64,000 nt of DNA, taken from the NCBI RefSeq assembly GCF_902706285.1, contig NZ_CACSKD010000018.1, forward strand, positions 44,766 through 108,765, given 5' to 3'. The stretch's first letter is position 1. The number at the start of each line of letters is the position of its first letter. The notes beneath the pieces were generated by a model. The model was not told where the DNA came from. It made no database searches and saw nothing but the letters and a program-made list of their open reading frames with translations. Of this stretch, positions 35,040 through 42,100 are shown in pieces. This stretch comes from Rhizobium sp. 18055. Its GTDB lineage: Bacteria > Pseudomonadota > Alphaproteobacteria > Rhizobiales > Rhizobiaceae. Made by a program: the position numbers and the translations under genes.

Positions 35040-36355
35040 GGGGCACAAGAATGGGATCAGGCGTACCGATGGCCGAACGGGCGATCCGGAAGCTGGCGCT
35101 GCTGGCGCTGGCGGCGGTGCTGGTGCTCGTCGGGGTCCTCGGAAGCCTTGCGGCGACGATCCATCTCAACGGGGCGGTGATCGCTTCGGGGGCGCTTGTC
35201 GTCGATAGCTATGTGAAGCCGATCCAGCATCTGAAGGGTGGAACGGTCGGCCAGATCTTCGTGCGCAATGGCGACAGGGTGGAGGCGGGGCAGGTGTTGC
35301 TGCATCTCGATGACACGCAGGCACGGGCAACGGCTGCGATCGTCTCGCGCCGCTTACGGCAGCTTGCGGCGCGGACGGCGCGGTTGTCTGCCGAGCGCGA
35401 CGGACGGGAGACGCTTGAATTCCCCGCCTTGGTCGAGAAAGCCGCAGCCGACGAGCGGGCGGCGTTGACCGAAGGAGAGCGCCGGCTGTTTGCCGATCGC
35501 CGTGCTTCGCTGAAGGGCCAGGAAGCGCAACTGCGGGAACGCATACGCCAGCTCGGCCAGCAGGCGGATGGCCTGGTGTCTCAGCAGGATGGCAAGCGGC
35601 AGGCGATCGAGATTATCGGCAAGGAACTTGCGAGCCTCGAGCCATTGCTGCAGCAGGGTATCATCCCGGCCACGCGGGTCTATTCGCTGCAGCGCGACGC
35701 GGCAGACCTTACCGGCGAGCTTGGCAGTCTGGTGGCGTCGGCTGCCGAGGTGAAGGGCAAGGTTGCCGAAACCGAGTTGCAGATCATCCAGCTCGGCGAC
35801 GACCGCCGTAGCGAGGTGTCCGAGCAGCTGCGACAGGCACAGAGCGATACCGGCGAATATTCCGAGCGGCTGGTGGCGGCCGAGGATGATCTGAAACACA
35901 TCGATATCAGGGCGCCGCAGGCTGGCGTCGTTCACCAGCTGGCGGTTCATGCGACCGGTGCCGTGGTGCAGGCCGGTGCCGCGATCATGGAGATCGTGCC
36001 GGATAGCGATGCATTGACGCCGGATCTCAAGCTGCAGCCCGGCGATATCGATCAGGTGGCGGTGGGCCAGCCGGTGACGCTGCGGCTTTCCGCCTTCAAC
36101 CAGCGCACCACCACGGAGCTGAACGGGCGCGTCGAGAGCATCACCGCCGATCTCACCGTCGATCAGCGAAGCGGACAGAGCTACTACGGCGTCCGCGTTC
36201 ATATCCCTGCTGACGAGTGGCAGAGGCTGGGCAAACTGATGCCGGTGGCCGGCATGCCGGTCGAGGCATTCATCGAGACCGGAGAACGGACCGCGCTGGC
36301 CTATCTGGCCAAGCCGTTCACCGATCAGGCGGCCAGAGCATTTCGGGAGGAATAG
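35036..36355 (+). CDS. prsE: HlyD/PrsE-type periplasmic adaptor of type I secretion
   Basis: 439 aa membrane-fusion protein. One N-terminal transmembrane segment (about 20-45, LALLALAAVLVLVGVLGSLA), a biotinyl-like strand pair (YVKPIQHLKGGTVGQIFVRNGD), a long coiled-coil hairpin (about 95-280) and the HlyD signature RAPQAGVVHQLAVHATGAVV. It joins the ABC exporter to an outer-membrane TolC-type channel, which is not encoded here. ATG 35036 overlaps the prsD stop; ATG 35048 is an alternative. Confidence 0.92.
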   Translation: MRGTRMGSGVPMAERAIRKLALLALAAVLVLVGVLGSLAATIHLNGAVIASGALVVDSYVKPIQHLKGGTVGQIFVRNGDRVEAGQVLLHLDDTQARATAAIVSRRLRQLAARTARLSAERDGRETLEFPALVEKAAADERAALTEGERRLFADRRASLKGQEAQLRERIRQLGQQADGLVSQQDGKRQAIEIIGKELASLEPLLQQGIIPATRVYSLQRDAADLTGELGSLVASAAEVKGKVAETELQIIQLGDDRRSEVSEQLRQAQSDTGEYSERLVAAEDDLKHIDIRAPQAGVVHQLAVHATGAVVQAGAAIMEIVPDSDALTPDLKLQPGDIDQVAVGQPVTLRLSAFNQRTTTELNGRVESITADLTVDQRSGQSYYGVRVHIPADEWQRLGKLMPVAGMPVEAFIETGERTALAYLAKPFTDQAARAFREE

Positions 36356-36513
36356 GCTGGCGTCGATGTGACTTGGCTGTGCCAAGCGGCGCCAGGGAGA
36401 AGAGACGCCTTGGCGAAAGGAGCTGAGGGCGCGTGACGATTTTTGCCTTCGGGGTATCGTTCGGATGCCCTGGAGATTGCTTTTAATCGGGAGGAAAACC
36501 CAAGGAGATGACT

Positions 36514-37947
36514 ATGACACAGTCGATTCAAAACGCCGTGGGCGCATCCCTGTTCTATAGCGGGGCCTCAACCGCCTGGCTGTCTGCAACCGGCTCAGGG
36601 CCGGTGCTTAACGGAACGGCCGGAAATGACAGCATATGGGGCGACAGTTCGGTAAACGTCACCATGCAGGGCGGCACCGGAGATGATATCTATTATCTCT
36701 ACTCCGCCATCAACCACGCCACCGAAGTGCCGGGCGCCGGGGTGGATACGATCAGCACATGGATGAGCTATACGCTACCGGAGAATTTCGAGAACCTGAC
36801 GGTGACGGGAGCCGGGCGATATGCCTTCGGAAACAGCGCCGACAACATCATCTCCGGTGCCTCGGGCAGCCAGACGATCGATGGCGGGGCGGGCAATGAC
36901 GTTCTGAAAGGCGGTGGCGGGGCGGATACGTTCCTGTTCACGCATGGCAATGGAAGCGATCTGATCGTCGATTTCAGCAGCGATGATACGATCCGCCTCA
37001 ACGGCTATTCGCTGACGAGCTTCGATCAGGTCCTCAGCCACTCGACGCAGGAGGGAGCCAATCTCAGGCTCGATCTCGGCGGCGGCGAAAGCCTGGTTCT
37101 TGCCAACACCACGGCTTCGGCCCTTCATGCAGATCAGTTCCAGCTGACGCTCGACCGATCGGCGCTGACGCTGACGTTCTCGGACGATTTCAACAGCCTG
37201 TCGCTGCGCAACGGCGATCAGGGAACCTGGGATGCGAAATTCTGGTGGGCGCCTGAAAAGGGCAGTACGCTGCCCGACAATGCCGAGGAGCAGTGGTACG
37301 TCAATCCTGCCTATGCCGGGACATCGGCGGTCAATCCCTTCTCGGTGCACGATGGGGTTCTGACCATCACGGCCGCGCAGACACCCGCCGCCCTTGCTTC
37401 GCAGGTCGAGGGGTTCGACTATACATCCGGCATGCTGAACACCCATTCTTCGTTTGCCCAGACTTACGGCTATTTCGAGATCCGGGCCGACATGCCGAGC
37501 GAACAGGGTGCCTGGCCAGCCTTCTGGCTGCTGCCGGAGGATGGCTCCTGGCCGCCAGAACTGGATGTGGTGGAAATGCGCGGGCAGGACCCGAACATAG
37601 TGCACGTCACGGCGCATTCAGCTGCAAGCGGCAGCCATACCATGGACCAGACCGCCGTCAACGTTGCCAGCACCGACGGCTTCCATACTTACGGCGTGCT
37701 TTGGGACGAGGATCAGATCGTCTGGTATTTCGACGATGTGGCCGTCGCCCATGCCGATACGCCCGACGACATGCACGACCCGATGTACATGATCGTCAAC
37801 CTTGCCGTTGGCGGCATTGCCGGGACGCCCGCCGACGGGCTGCCGAATGGCTCGGAGATGAAGATCGACTACATCCATGCCTATTCGCTGGCCGACAGCC
37901 CCGTGGCCGCGACCACGCATGCTGCAGGAGAGGGCTGGCAGGCGTGA
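36514..37947 (+). CDS. GH16 endo-glycanase with N-terminal calcium-binding repeats, ExsH-like
   Basis: 477 aa. The N-terminal region (about 30-130) has glycine-rich RTX-type nonapeptides (GTAGNDSIWG, GGTGDDIYYL, GGAGNDVLKGGGGADTF). The C-terminal half is a family-16 glycoside hydrolase with the catalytic signature ELDVVE (E349, D351, E354). There is no cleavable signal peptide, as expected for a type I secretion substrate, and prsD-prsE lie directly upstream. By analogy with ExsH of Sinorhizobium it may cut acidic exopolysaccharide. ATG 36514 is 6 nt after AAGGAG, whereas ATG 36508 touches it. A strong terminator follows. Confidence 0.9.
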   Translation: MTQSIQNAVGASLFYSGASTAWLSATGSGPVLNGTAGNDSIWGDSSVNVTMQGGTGDDIYYLYSAINHATEVPGAGVDTISTWMSYTLPENFENLTVTGAGRYAFGNSADNIISGASGSQTIDGGAGNDVLKGGGGADTFLFTHGNGSDLIVDFSSDDTIRLNGYSLTSFDQVLSHSTQEGANLRLDLGGGESLVLANTTASALHADQFQLTLDRSALTLTFSDDFNSLSLRNGDQGTWDAKFWWAPEKGSTLPDNAEEQWYVNPAYAGTSAVNPFSVHDGVLTITAAQTPAALASQVEGFDYTSGMLNTHSSFAQTYGYFEIRADMPSEQGAWPAFWLLPEDGSWPPELDVVEMRGQDPNIVHVTAHSAASGSHTMDQTAVNVASTDGFHTYGVLWDEDQIVWYFDDVAVAHADTPDDMHDPMYMIVNLAVGGIAGTPADGLPNGSEMKIDYIHAYSLADSPVAATTHAAGEGWQA

Positions 37948-37976
37948 GCCGATCGACGCCTTGATTTGCATTGAAG

Positions 37977-38003
37977 AAGGCTCTGCTCCGGCAGAGCCTT
38001 TTT
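37977..38003 (+). terminator. Terminator after the GH16 gene
   Basis: 10-bp stem AAGGCTCTGC (37977-37986) and GCAGAGCCTT (37991-38000), loop TCCG, T-run to 38003. Confidence 0.9.
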
Positions 38004-38297
38004 GATGTCTGCGTGAGCGCCGCCCGTAATATATATTCAGAAATGCTTAATTTATATTTTGGTACCGATTGGTTCTATTTGTTTTCCTCAATATCTTTCG
38101 CTCCGCGCCAGTATTATTGAGAAATATCCAATACTTCCATGAATTATGATTGTATTTCGCTCGTGGCTCCCTTGAGTGCGGTCGGATACTGCGGCAAAGA
38201 CAGATCACCACAGAAGGTACCCGTGACAGGCCAAAAACCTGTCGGGAGGAGCAGGGCCGTCAGTGACACGCGCTCAGTTCGGTAGGGGACCGTATAG
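38004..38297. other. AT-rich intergenic region before the GT25 gene
   Basis: The stretch 38025-38160 is strikingly AT-rich for this genome (ATATATATTC, TTTATATTTTGG) and has no gene. It probably holds the GT25 promoter, but no single promoter stands out. From 38160 to 38297 the composition returns to normal. Confidence 0.45.
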
Positions 38298-39131
38298 ATG
38301 AATGTGCCGCTCGTGAGAGCCATTGCCGTTGCTCGCGCTGACGCCGGGCAGCGACCTCGATTTCTGACGTTTCTCATCAATCTCGACAGGGCCGAGGACC
38401 GGCTTGCGTCGATGGTCGATCAGCTCGACGCGCTTGAAATGCCATTCGAACGGATTTCGGCCGTGGACGGCAAGGCGCTTCAACTCGTCGCACAGACCTA
38501 TGACGAGGCGGGATACAGGCGACGTCATGGCCGGCTTACCAATCCGGGAGAGGTCGGCTGCTATCTCAGCCATGTCGAATGCGCCAGGCGCTTGCTTGAT
38601 TCCAGCCATGAGTTTGCGCTGGTCCTCGAAGACGATCTTGTTCTTCCAGACAATCTGTCCGTCGTGATCGCTGAAGCCCTGGCAGAGCACTCGCACTGGG
38701 ATGTGCTGCGCCTATCGACGGTGAACAACGGGCGAAAGTTTCCGGTGGTGACGATATCGCCAACGCGGTCTCTCGCTCTTGCATTGACCCGCGAGAAGGG
38801 GTCCGGCGCCTATCTGATAAACCGTCGCGCCGCGGCCTGGATCAGCGGCGGCCTTTTGCCGATGCGCCTGCCGTACGATATCGCCTACGATCTGGAATTT
38901 TTCGAAGGCCTGCGGGCGATGTTCGTTTATCCCGTGCCAATTTCGCAGGAAGCGGGTTTTGCGTCGGATATCCAGCAGGGCCGACGGCTTCGCCTGCCTC
39001 TGCGCCATCGGCTTCCGGTCTATCCGTACCGGATCTTTCTCGAGTTGAGCCGTGTCGCCTTTCGTGCATCGCGTCTGGCTCGATACAAGCTTGCAGGTCT
39101 CTTACGGCGTCAGGCCGGCCGGCTTTCCTGA
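38298..39131 (+). CDS. Glycosyltransferase family 25 protein
   Basis: 277 aa. GT25 (LPS-type galactosyltransferase) signatures: FLINLDRAEDRLASM near the N-terminus, the GEVGCYLSHVECARRLLDS helix, and the FALVLEDDL acidic triplet region. No signal peptide; cytoplasmic or membrane-associated, modifying lipopolysaccharide or another surface glycan. The C-terminal tail is arginine-rich and hydrophobic, possibly membrane-binding. The ribosome site is weak. It is separated from the secretion genes by a terminator and an AT-rich gap. Confidence 0.88.
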   Translation: MNVPLVRAIAVARADAGQRPRFLTFLINLDRAEDRLASMVDQLDALEMPFERISAVDGKALQLVAQTYDEAGYRRRHGRLTNPGEVGCYLSHVECARRLLDSSHEFALVLEDDLVLPDNLSVVIAEALAEHSHWDVLRLSTVNNGRKFPVVTISPTRSLALALTREKGSGAYLINRRAAAWISGGLLPMRLPYDIAYDLEFFEGLRAMFVYPVPISQEAGFASDIQQGRRLRLPLRHRLPVYPYRIFLELSRVAFRASRLARYKLAGLLRRQAGRLS

Positions 39132-39186
39132 GGGCGGCCGAAATCCGGTGAGATCGCTTTGCCCAGATATTGCCCAGATTGTTTGT

Positions 39187-39211
39187 GGAACGATGAAATT
39201 CCTTCTTCGTT
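39187..39211 (+). promoter_or_regulatory. EcfG-type general stress promoter upstream of the 39246 gene
   Basis: GGAAC (39187-39191), 16-nt spacer, CGTT (39208-39211), an exact match to the alphaproteobacterial EcfG/RpoE2 consensus GGAAC-N16/17-CGTT. It lies 34 nt before the ATG. A 10-bp direct repeat TTGCCCAGAT (39159-39168, 39170-39179) sits just upstream. Confidence 0.72.
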
Positions 39212-39245
39212 GATCCGGTGTAGAGACGAAAGAAGGAGACGCATC

Positions 39246-39581
39246 ATGAAAGCGACGTTGATCGCAGCATCGATTCTGGCACTTGGTCTGGCAGGCGGGG
39301 CGATGGCCCAGTCGAACCCAAGCCCGTCCGGATCAACGATCGGCAGCAGCACGCTCGATACCGGCGGTGGTGCAAGCGCGGATGCCCCGAACACAACAGG
39401 GACATCGCATATGGCGGTTGACCCGAGCGCCACCTACAGCACTGCGCCTGGAGCCAACACGAACACGACCGGCACCGTCGATCGGACACGTTGCCCACAG
39501 CAACCAATGCCTGGCGCGACAGCCGCACAGGGCGGCAATAGCGGCGCATCCGTCAGCGAAGCATGCCCGGACGTGCAGTAA
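39246..39581 (+). CDS. Small secreted Ser/Thr/Gly-rich protein
   Basis: 111 aa. Signal peptide MKATLIAASILALGLAGGAM ending AMAQ, then a low-complexity S/T/G/N/P-rich mature chain with two cysteines near the end. ATG 39246 follows AAGGAGA with good spacing. No family recognised. The EcfG-type promoter upstream predicts induction in general stress and stationary phase (inference). Confidence 0.75.
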   Translation: MKATLIAASILALGLAGGAMAQSNPSPSGSTIGSSTLDTGGGASADAPNTTGTSHMAVDPSATYSTAPGANTNTTGTVDRTRCPQQPMPGATAAQGGNSGASVSEACPDVQ

Positions 39582-39600
39582 TGTTTTCCTGGATACAAGG

Positions 39601-39623
39601 GCCCCGGTTCGCCGGGGCTCTTT
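39601..39623 (+). terminator. Terminator-like hairpin after the 39246 gene
   Basis: Stem GCCCCGG (39601-39607) and CCGGGGC (39612-39618) with TTCG loop, followed by a short TCTTTC tail. The T-run is weak. Confidence 0.6.
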
Positions 39624-39913
39624 CGCGTCCAACAACCGGCCTGCGGGCCGCGGCCGACTGCATCCCTCAAGACATGGCGATCGAAGATTTCGGCTATCGA
39701 TTTGCCGGCATCGGGTGGCTTTGGCGGGTGTATTGCCCGTGAAAGCCGTGATTCATGCGGCCTTGCCTGAATGCTGCCTGAAATCCGGATGCATGTAGCG
39801 AATCAAACCCCGCATATTCTATTTTGTGCATTTGTTAATTTTGTTCATACAGCCGGGGTTGGTAAGTTATAACAAGGCACTATCTTTCCTGTCAGGATAC
39901 TAAGGAGACCACA
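39624..39913. other. Intergenic region upstream of the DUF992 gene
   Basis: About 290 bases. No gene seen; open frames are antisense or shadow frames. The stretch 39800-39900 is AT-rich, with AACCCCG (39806-39812) facing CGGGGTT (39854-39860) and a TATAAC-like -10 near 39868-39873, the likely DUF992 promoter zone. Confidence 0.4.
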
Positions 39914-40426
39914 ATGAACAAGACAATCGCAACGATCGTCGCCGCAGCATCGCTGGCACAAGCCTTCGCTACATCAGTGGCGGCTGCGGATCTGGTGACG
40001 ACATATCAGGAGCCCGATCAGCGCGATGGCGTGAAGATCGGCGTATTGACCTGCGACGTCGGTGGCGGCGTCGGATACGTTCTCGGCTCGGCAAAGTCCG
40101 TCGATTGCGTGTTCAGCGGCACGCGCGGCGGATCGGTCGATCACTACAGCGGCACGATCCGCAAGATGGGTGTCGATCTCGGCTTCACCACCCGCGGTCG
40201 TCTGGTCTGGGCGGTCTTCGCACCGACGGCCGGCTATCACCGCGGTTCGCTCGGCGGTCTCTACCAGGGGATCACGGCTGAAGCGACCCTTGCAGGCGGC
40301 GTCGGCGCCAACATCCTGTTCGGTGGAACCTCCGGTTCGATCCAGCTGCAGACCATCAGCGTTACTGGCCAGCTCGGCCTCAACGTTGCAGCCACGGGCA
40401 CCTCGGTCACCCTGACCCCGGCCTGA
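39914..40426 (+). CDS. DUF992 exported protein
   Basis: 170 aa. Signal peptide MNKTIATIVAAASLAQAFAT ending VAAA. The DUF992 body starts KIGVLTCDVGGGVGYVLGSA and includes SGTIRKMGVDLGFTTRGRLVWAVFAP and GGVGANILFGGT. It is a rhizobial periplasmic or outer-membrane-associated family of unknown function. AAGGAG is well placed upstream of the ATG, and a good terminator follows. Confidence 0.92.
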   Translation: MNKTIATIVAAASLAQAFATSVAAADLVTTYQEPDQRDGVKIGVLTCDVGGGVGYVLGSAKSVDCVFSGTRGGSVDHYSGTIRKMGVDLGFTTRGRLVWAVFAPTAGYHRGSLGGLYQGITAEATLAGGVGANILFGGTSGSIQLQTISVTGQLGLNVAATGTSVTLTPA

Positions 40427-40454
40427 TCTGCAAGCACCATAATTCCAGGAAAAG

Positions 40455-40478
40455 GCCGCCCGCAAGGGCGGCTTTTTT
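40455..40478 (+). terminator. Terminator after the DUF992 gene
   Basis: Stem GCCGCCC (40455-40461) and GGGCGGC (40466-40472), loop GCAA, followed by TTTTTT. Confidence 0.9.
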
Positions 40479-40549
40479 CGTTTTGTGCCAAGGCGGGTCA
40501 GCGCGGTCGGCCGCGACGTAGCGTGCGCGTTCCGACAGCCGCAGGCGCT

Positions 40550-40574
40550 GGAACCTAAGGCGCTGCGCCGCGTT
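40550..40574 (+). promoter_or_regulatory. EcfG-type general stress promoter upstream of the 50-codon ORF
   Basis: GGAAC (40550-40554), 16-nt spacer, CGTT (40571-40574). It has the same elements and spacing as the site at 39187-39211. The Shine-Dalgarno AAGGAGA of the next ORF begins 10 nt downstream. Confidence 0.7.
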
Positions 40575-40596
40575 GATAGGCAGAAGGAGAAGTCCG

Positions 40597-40749
40597 ATGC
40601 CGATGAAACTGACGATGCTCGCAGTCGCATATCTCGTGGTCGGTGGTTTTCTACTGGCCGTCAGCTACCAGCCCAGCGGTCCGGTCACGACACAAAAGAC
40701 CGACCGCGTGGCGGGGTCTACATTCCTCGTCGAACGGTTTGCCGGTTGA
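40597..40749 (+). CDS. Small membrane protein, 50 aa, general-stress candidate
   Basis: ATG 40597 follows AAGGAGA (40584-40590) by 6 nt. The product starts MPMKLTMLAVAYLVVGGFLL, giving one transmembrane helix, then a short polar tail. An EcfG-type promoter lies 22 nt upstream of the ATG. The last third overlaps the convergent BON-domain frame by 99 nt. Function unknown; the promoter, ribosome site and membrane segment together argue that it is real. Confidence 0.68.
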   Translation: MPMKLTMLAVAYLVVGGFLLAVSYQPSGPVTTQKTDRVAGSTFLVERFAG

Positions 40750-41025
40750 TCGATGATCACCATCAGGCTGTTGTGCGACGACAAGCTGGTGCCGGACGGC
40801 GTGATCGCTTGCGGTCGTTTGAGCGACGATCATGGCGCTGGCAATCTCTGACGTCGTAGCGACCGTTCCAGTGAGGACGATCTGATCGCGTTCGACCGTC
40901 ACGTCGATATGGAAGGCGTCAAGCCCGCCGGCGACCGCCAGGGCCGTTGACACATTGGCTTTCAACGCGGCTTCCTCGTGGGTTTCGAGCGATGTTGCCG
41001 TTGGCGATTTCCTGTCGGGTGTCAC
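40651..41025 (-). CDS. BON-domain protein
   Basis: 124 aa from GTG 41025, chosen because AAGGAGG lies about 7 nt upstream; ATG 41052 is an alternative. The BON domain (about 20-85) shows LKANVSTALAVAGGLDAFHI and VERDQIVLTGTVATTSEIA. No signal peptide, so cytoplasmic unless the start is wrong. BON domains bind phospholipid or join other envelope and stress proteins. The last 40 residues (from about HRSTGKPFDEECRP) do not look like BON and overlap the convergent 40597 gene, so the true end could be altered by a frameshift. Confidence 0.72.
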   Translation of the reverse strand: MTPDRKSPTATSLETHEEAALKANVSTALAVAGGLDAFHIDVTVERDQIVLTGTVATTSEIASAMIVAQTTASDHAVRHQLVVAQQPDGDHRSTGKPFDEECRPRHAVGLLCRDRTAGLVADGQ

Positions 41026-41098
41026 GGTCGTTCCTCCTTTTTCATCCGGCATGTTTCCATCGCGTCGGTGACGGGTGTCAGCCCGCGCCGGTTGGGCG

Positions 41099-41749
41099 TC
41101 ACCAGCTGACCCGGTAATTGAGGTTGATGCTTCCCGACTGGGCCGATGAGCCGGGATTGGTGATCGTTGCACTGAGGTTGAGGTCGGGAAGCACGATCTG
41201 GTTCAACGCCAGCGAACCCGACAAATCGCCATCGATCCCGGTCATCGTGGCGGCCGCCGAGATCGAGGTGCCGGTCCAGGGCTGGATCAGTTTCAGCGCC
41301 TGCGAGGTGTCGATGAAGGTCTGACGCGTATCGATGGCGTCGTAGCGGAGCTGGACGAAGCGCGTCGATTCCATATCCAGCGAACCGGAGAATATCCAGC
41401 TTCGAGAGCGGCTGAGCATCAGCGAGCCGCTGCCGCTCAACGTATCGACACGAACACTGGCGGCCCGCTCGGCACGGGCGGCAGGCGTGACGCTGACCTT
41501 GGCGATCTTTCCCCACAGCGATGCCTGCTCGGAGCCATCGAGCAGCACGCCGCCCTTGGTCGAGGCGAGGCCGATATCGGCGCCGGCGCTGGTTTCCCAC
41601 TCTGCAGGAAGGCGAAAGCCCATCGTTGCCTGGTAGGATCTTTCCGACACCTTCACCGGCGTCCAGATCACGAGGTTGTCCGCATTCGCTCGCGGTGCAA
41701 ACGATATGAGCGCGGCGGGCAGAAGCAAGAGGCTGCTGGTCGTTCTCAT
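41099..41749 (-). CDS. Exported protein of unknown function
   Basis: 216 aa. Signal peptide MRTTSSLLLLPAALISFAPR ending ANA. The mature chain is serine/threonine-rich with alternating beta patterns and no cysteines, and ends INLNYRVSW, which resembles a beta-barrel-like aromatic terminus. AGGGA lies 8 nt before ATG 41749; ATG 41755 is too close to it. It is 73 nt upstream of the BON gene on the same strand. No family recognised. Confidence 0.7.
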   Translation of the reverse strand: MRTTSSLLLLPAALISFAPRANADNLVIWTPVKVSERSYQATMGFRLPAEWETSAGADIGLASTKGGVLLDGSEQASLWGKIAKVSVTPAARAERAASVRVDTLSGSGSLMLSRSRSWIFSGSLDMESTRFVQLRYDAIDTRQTFIDTSQALKLIQPWTGTSISAAATMTGIDGDLSGSLALNQIVLPDLNLSATITNPGSSAQSGSINLNYRVSW

Positions 41750-42100
41750 GGTCATTGTCCCTTGATGGGTATCTGTCCTTACGAATGTCGGGCGCAGAGC
41801 GGGATGCATGGCAGCGCACGGGCATCGCTCGGCAAACCCAACGTCTCGTTCTGATGGTTATCGTGCCCGACCGTGGTCTGGACGCGGAAGCATGCGCGGT
41901 AATGCGCGCAGCCGGAGTGCGGAAATTGCAACCGAAACGGCTGCCGCTACTCCTGTCCCTGGGGATTCTCGCAAGGATCACATCGACCGGCAGCGATGTA
42001 AACCCTCTCTGCCGGAAAATCTGCTGCACTGCACACTTGCTGCCATTTCCAATCCCCTGTAGAGCCGGTTAGAAATGAGAAAACGCAGGCAAAAACGCGC
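41750..42100. other. Divergent intergenic region between the 41749 gene and dxr
   Basis: 351 bases. Open frames here lack ribosome sites and family features. I see no strong hairpin. It should contain promoters for both flanking genes, but none matches a consensus well. Confidence 0.35.
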
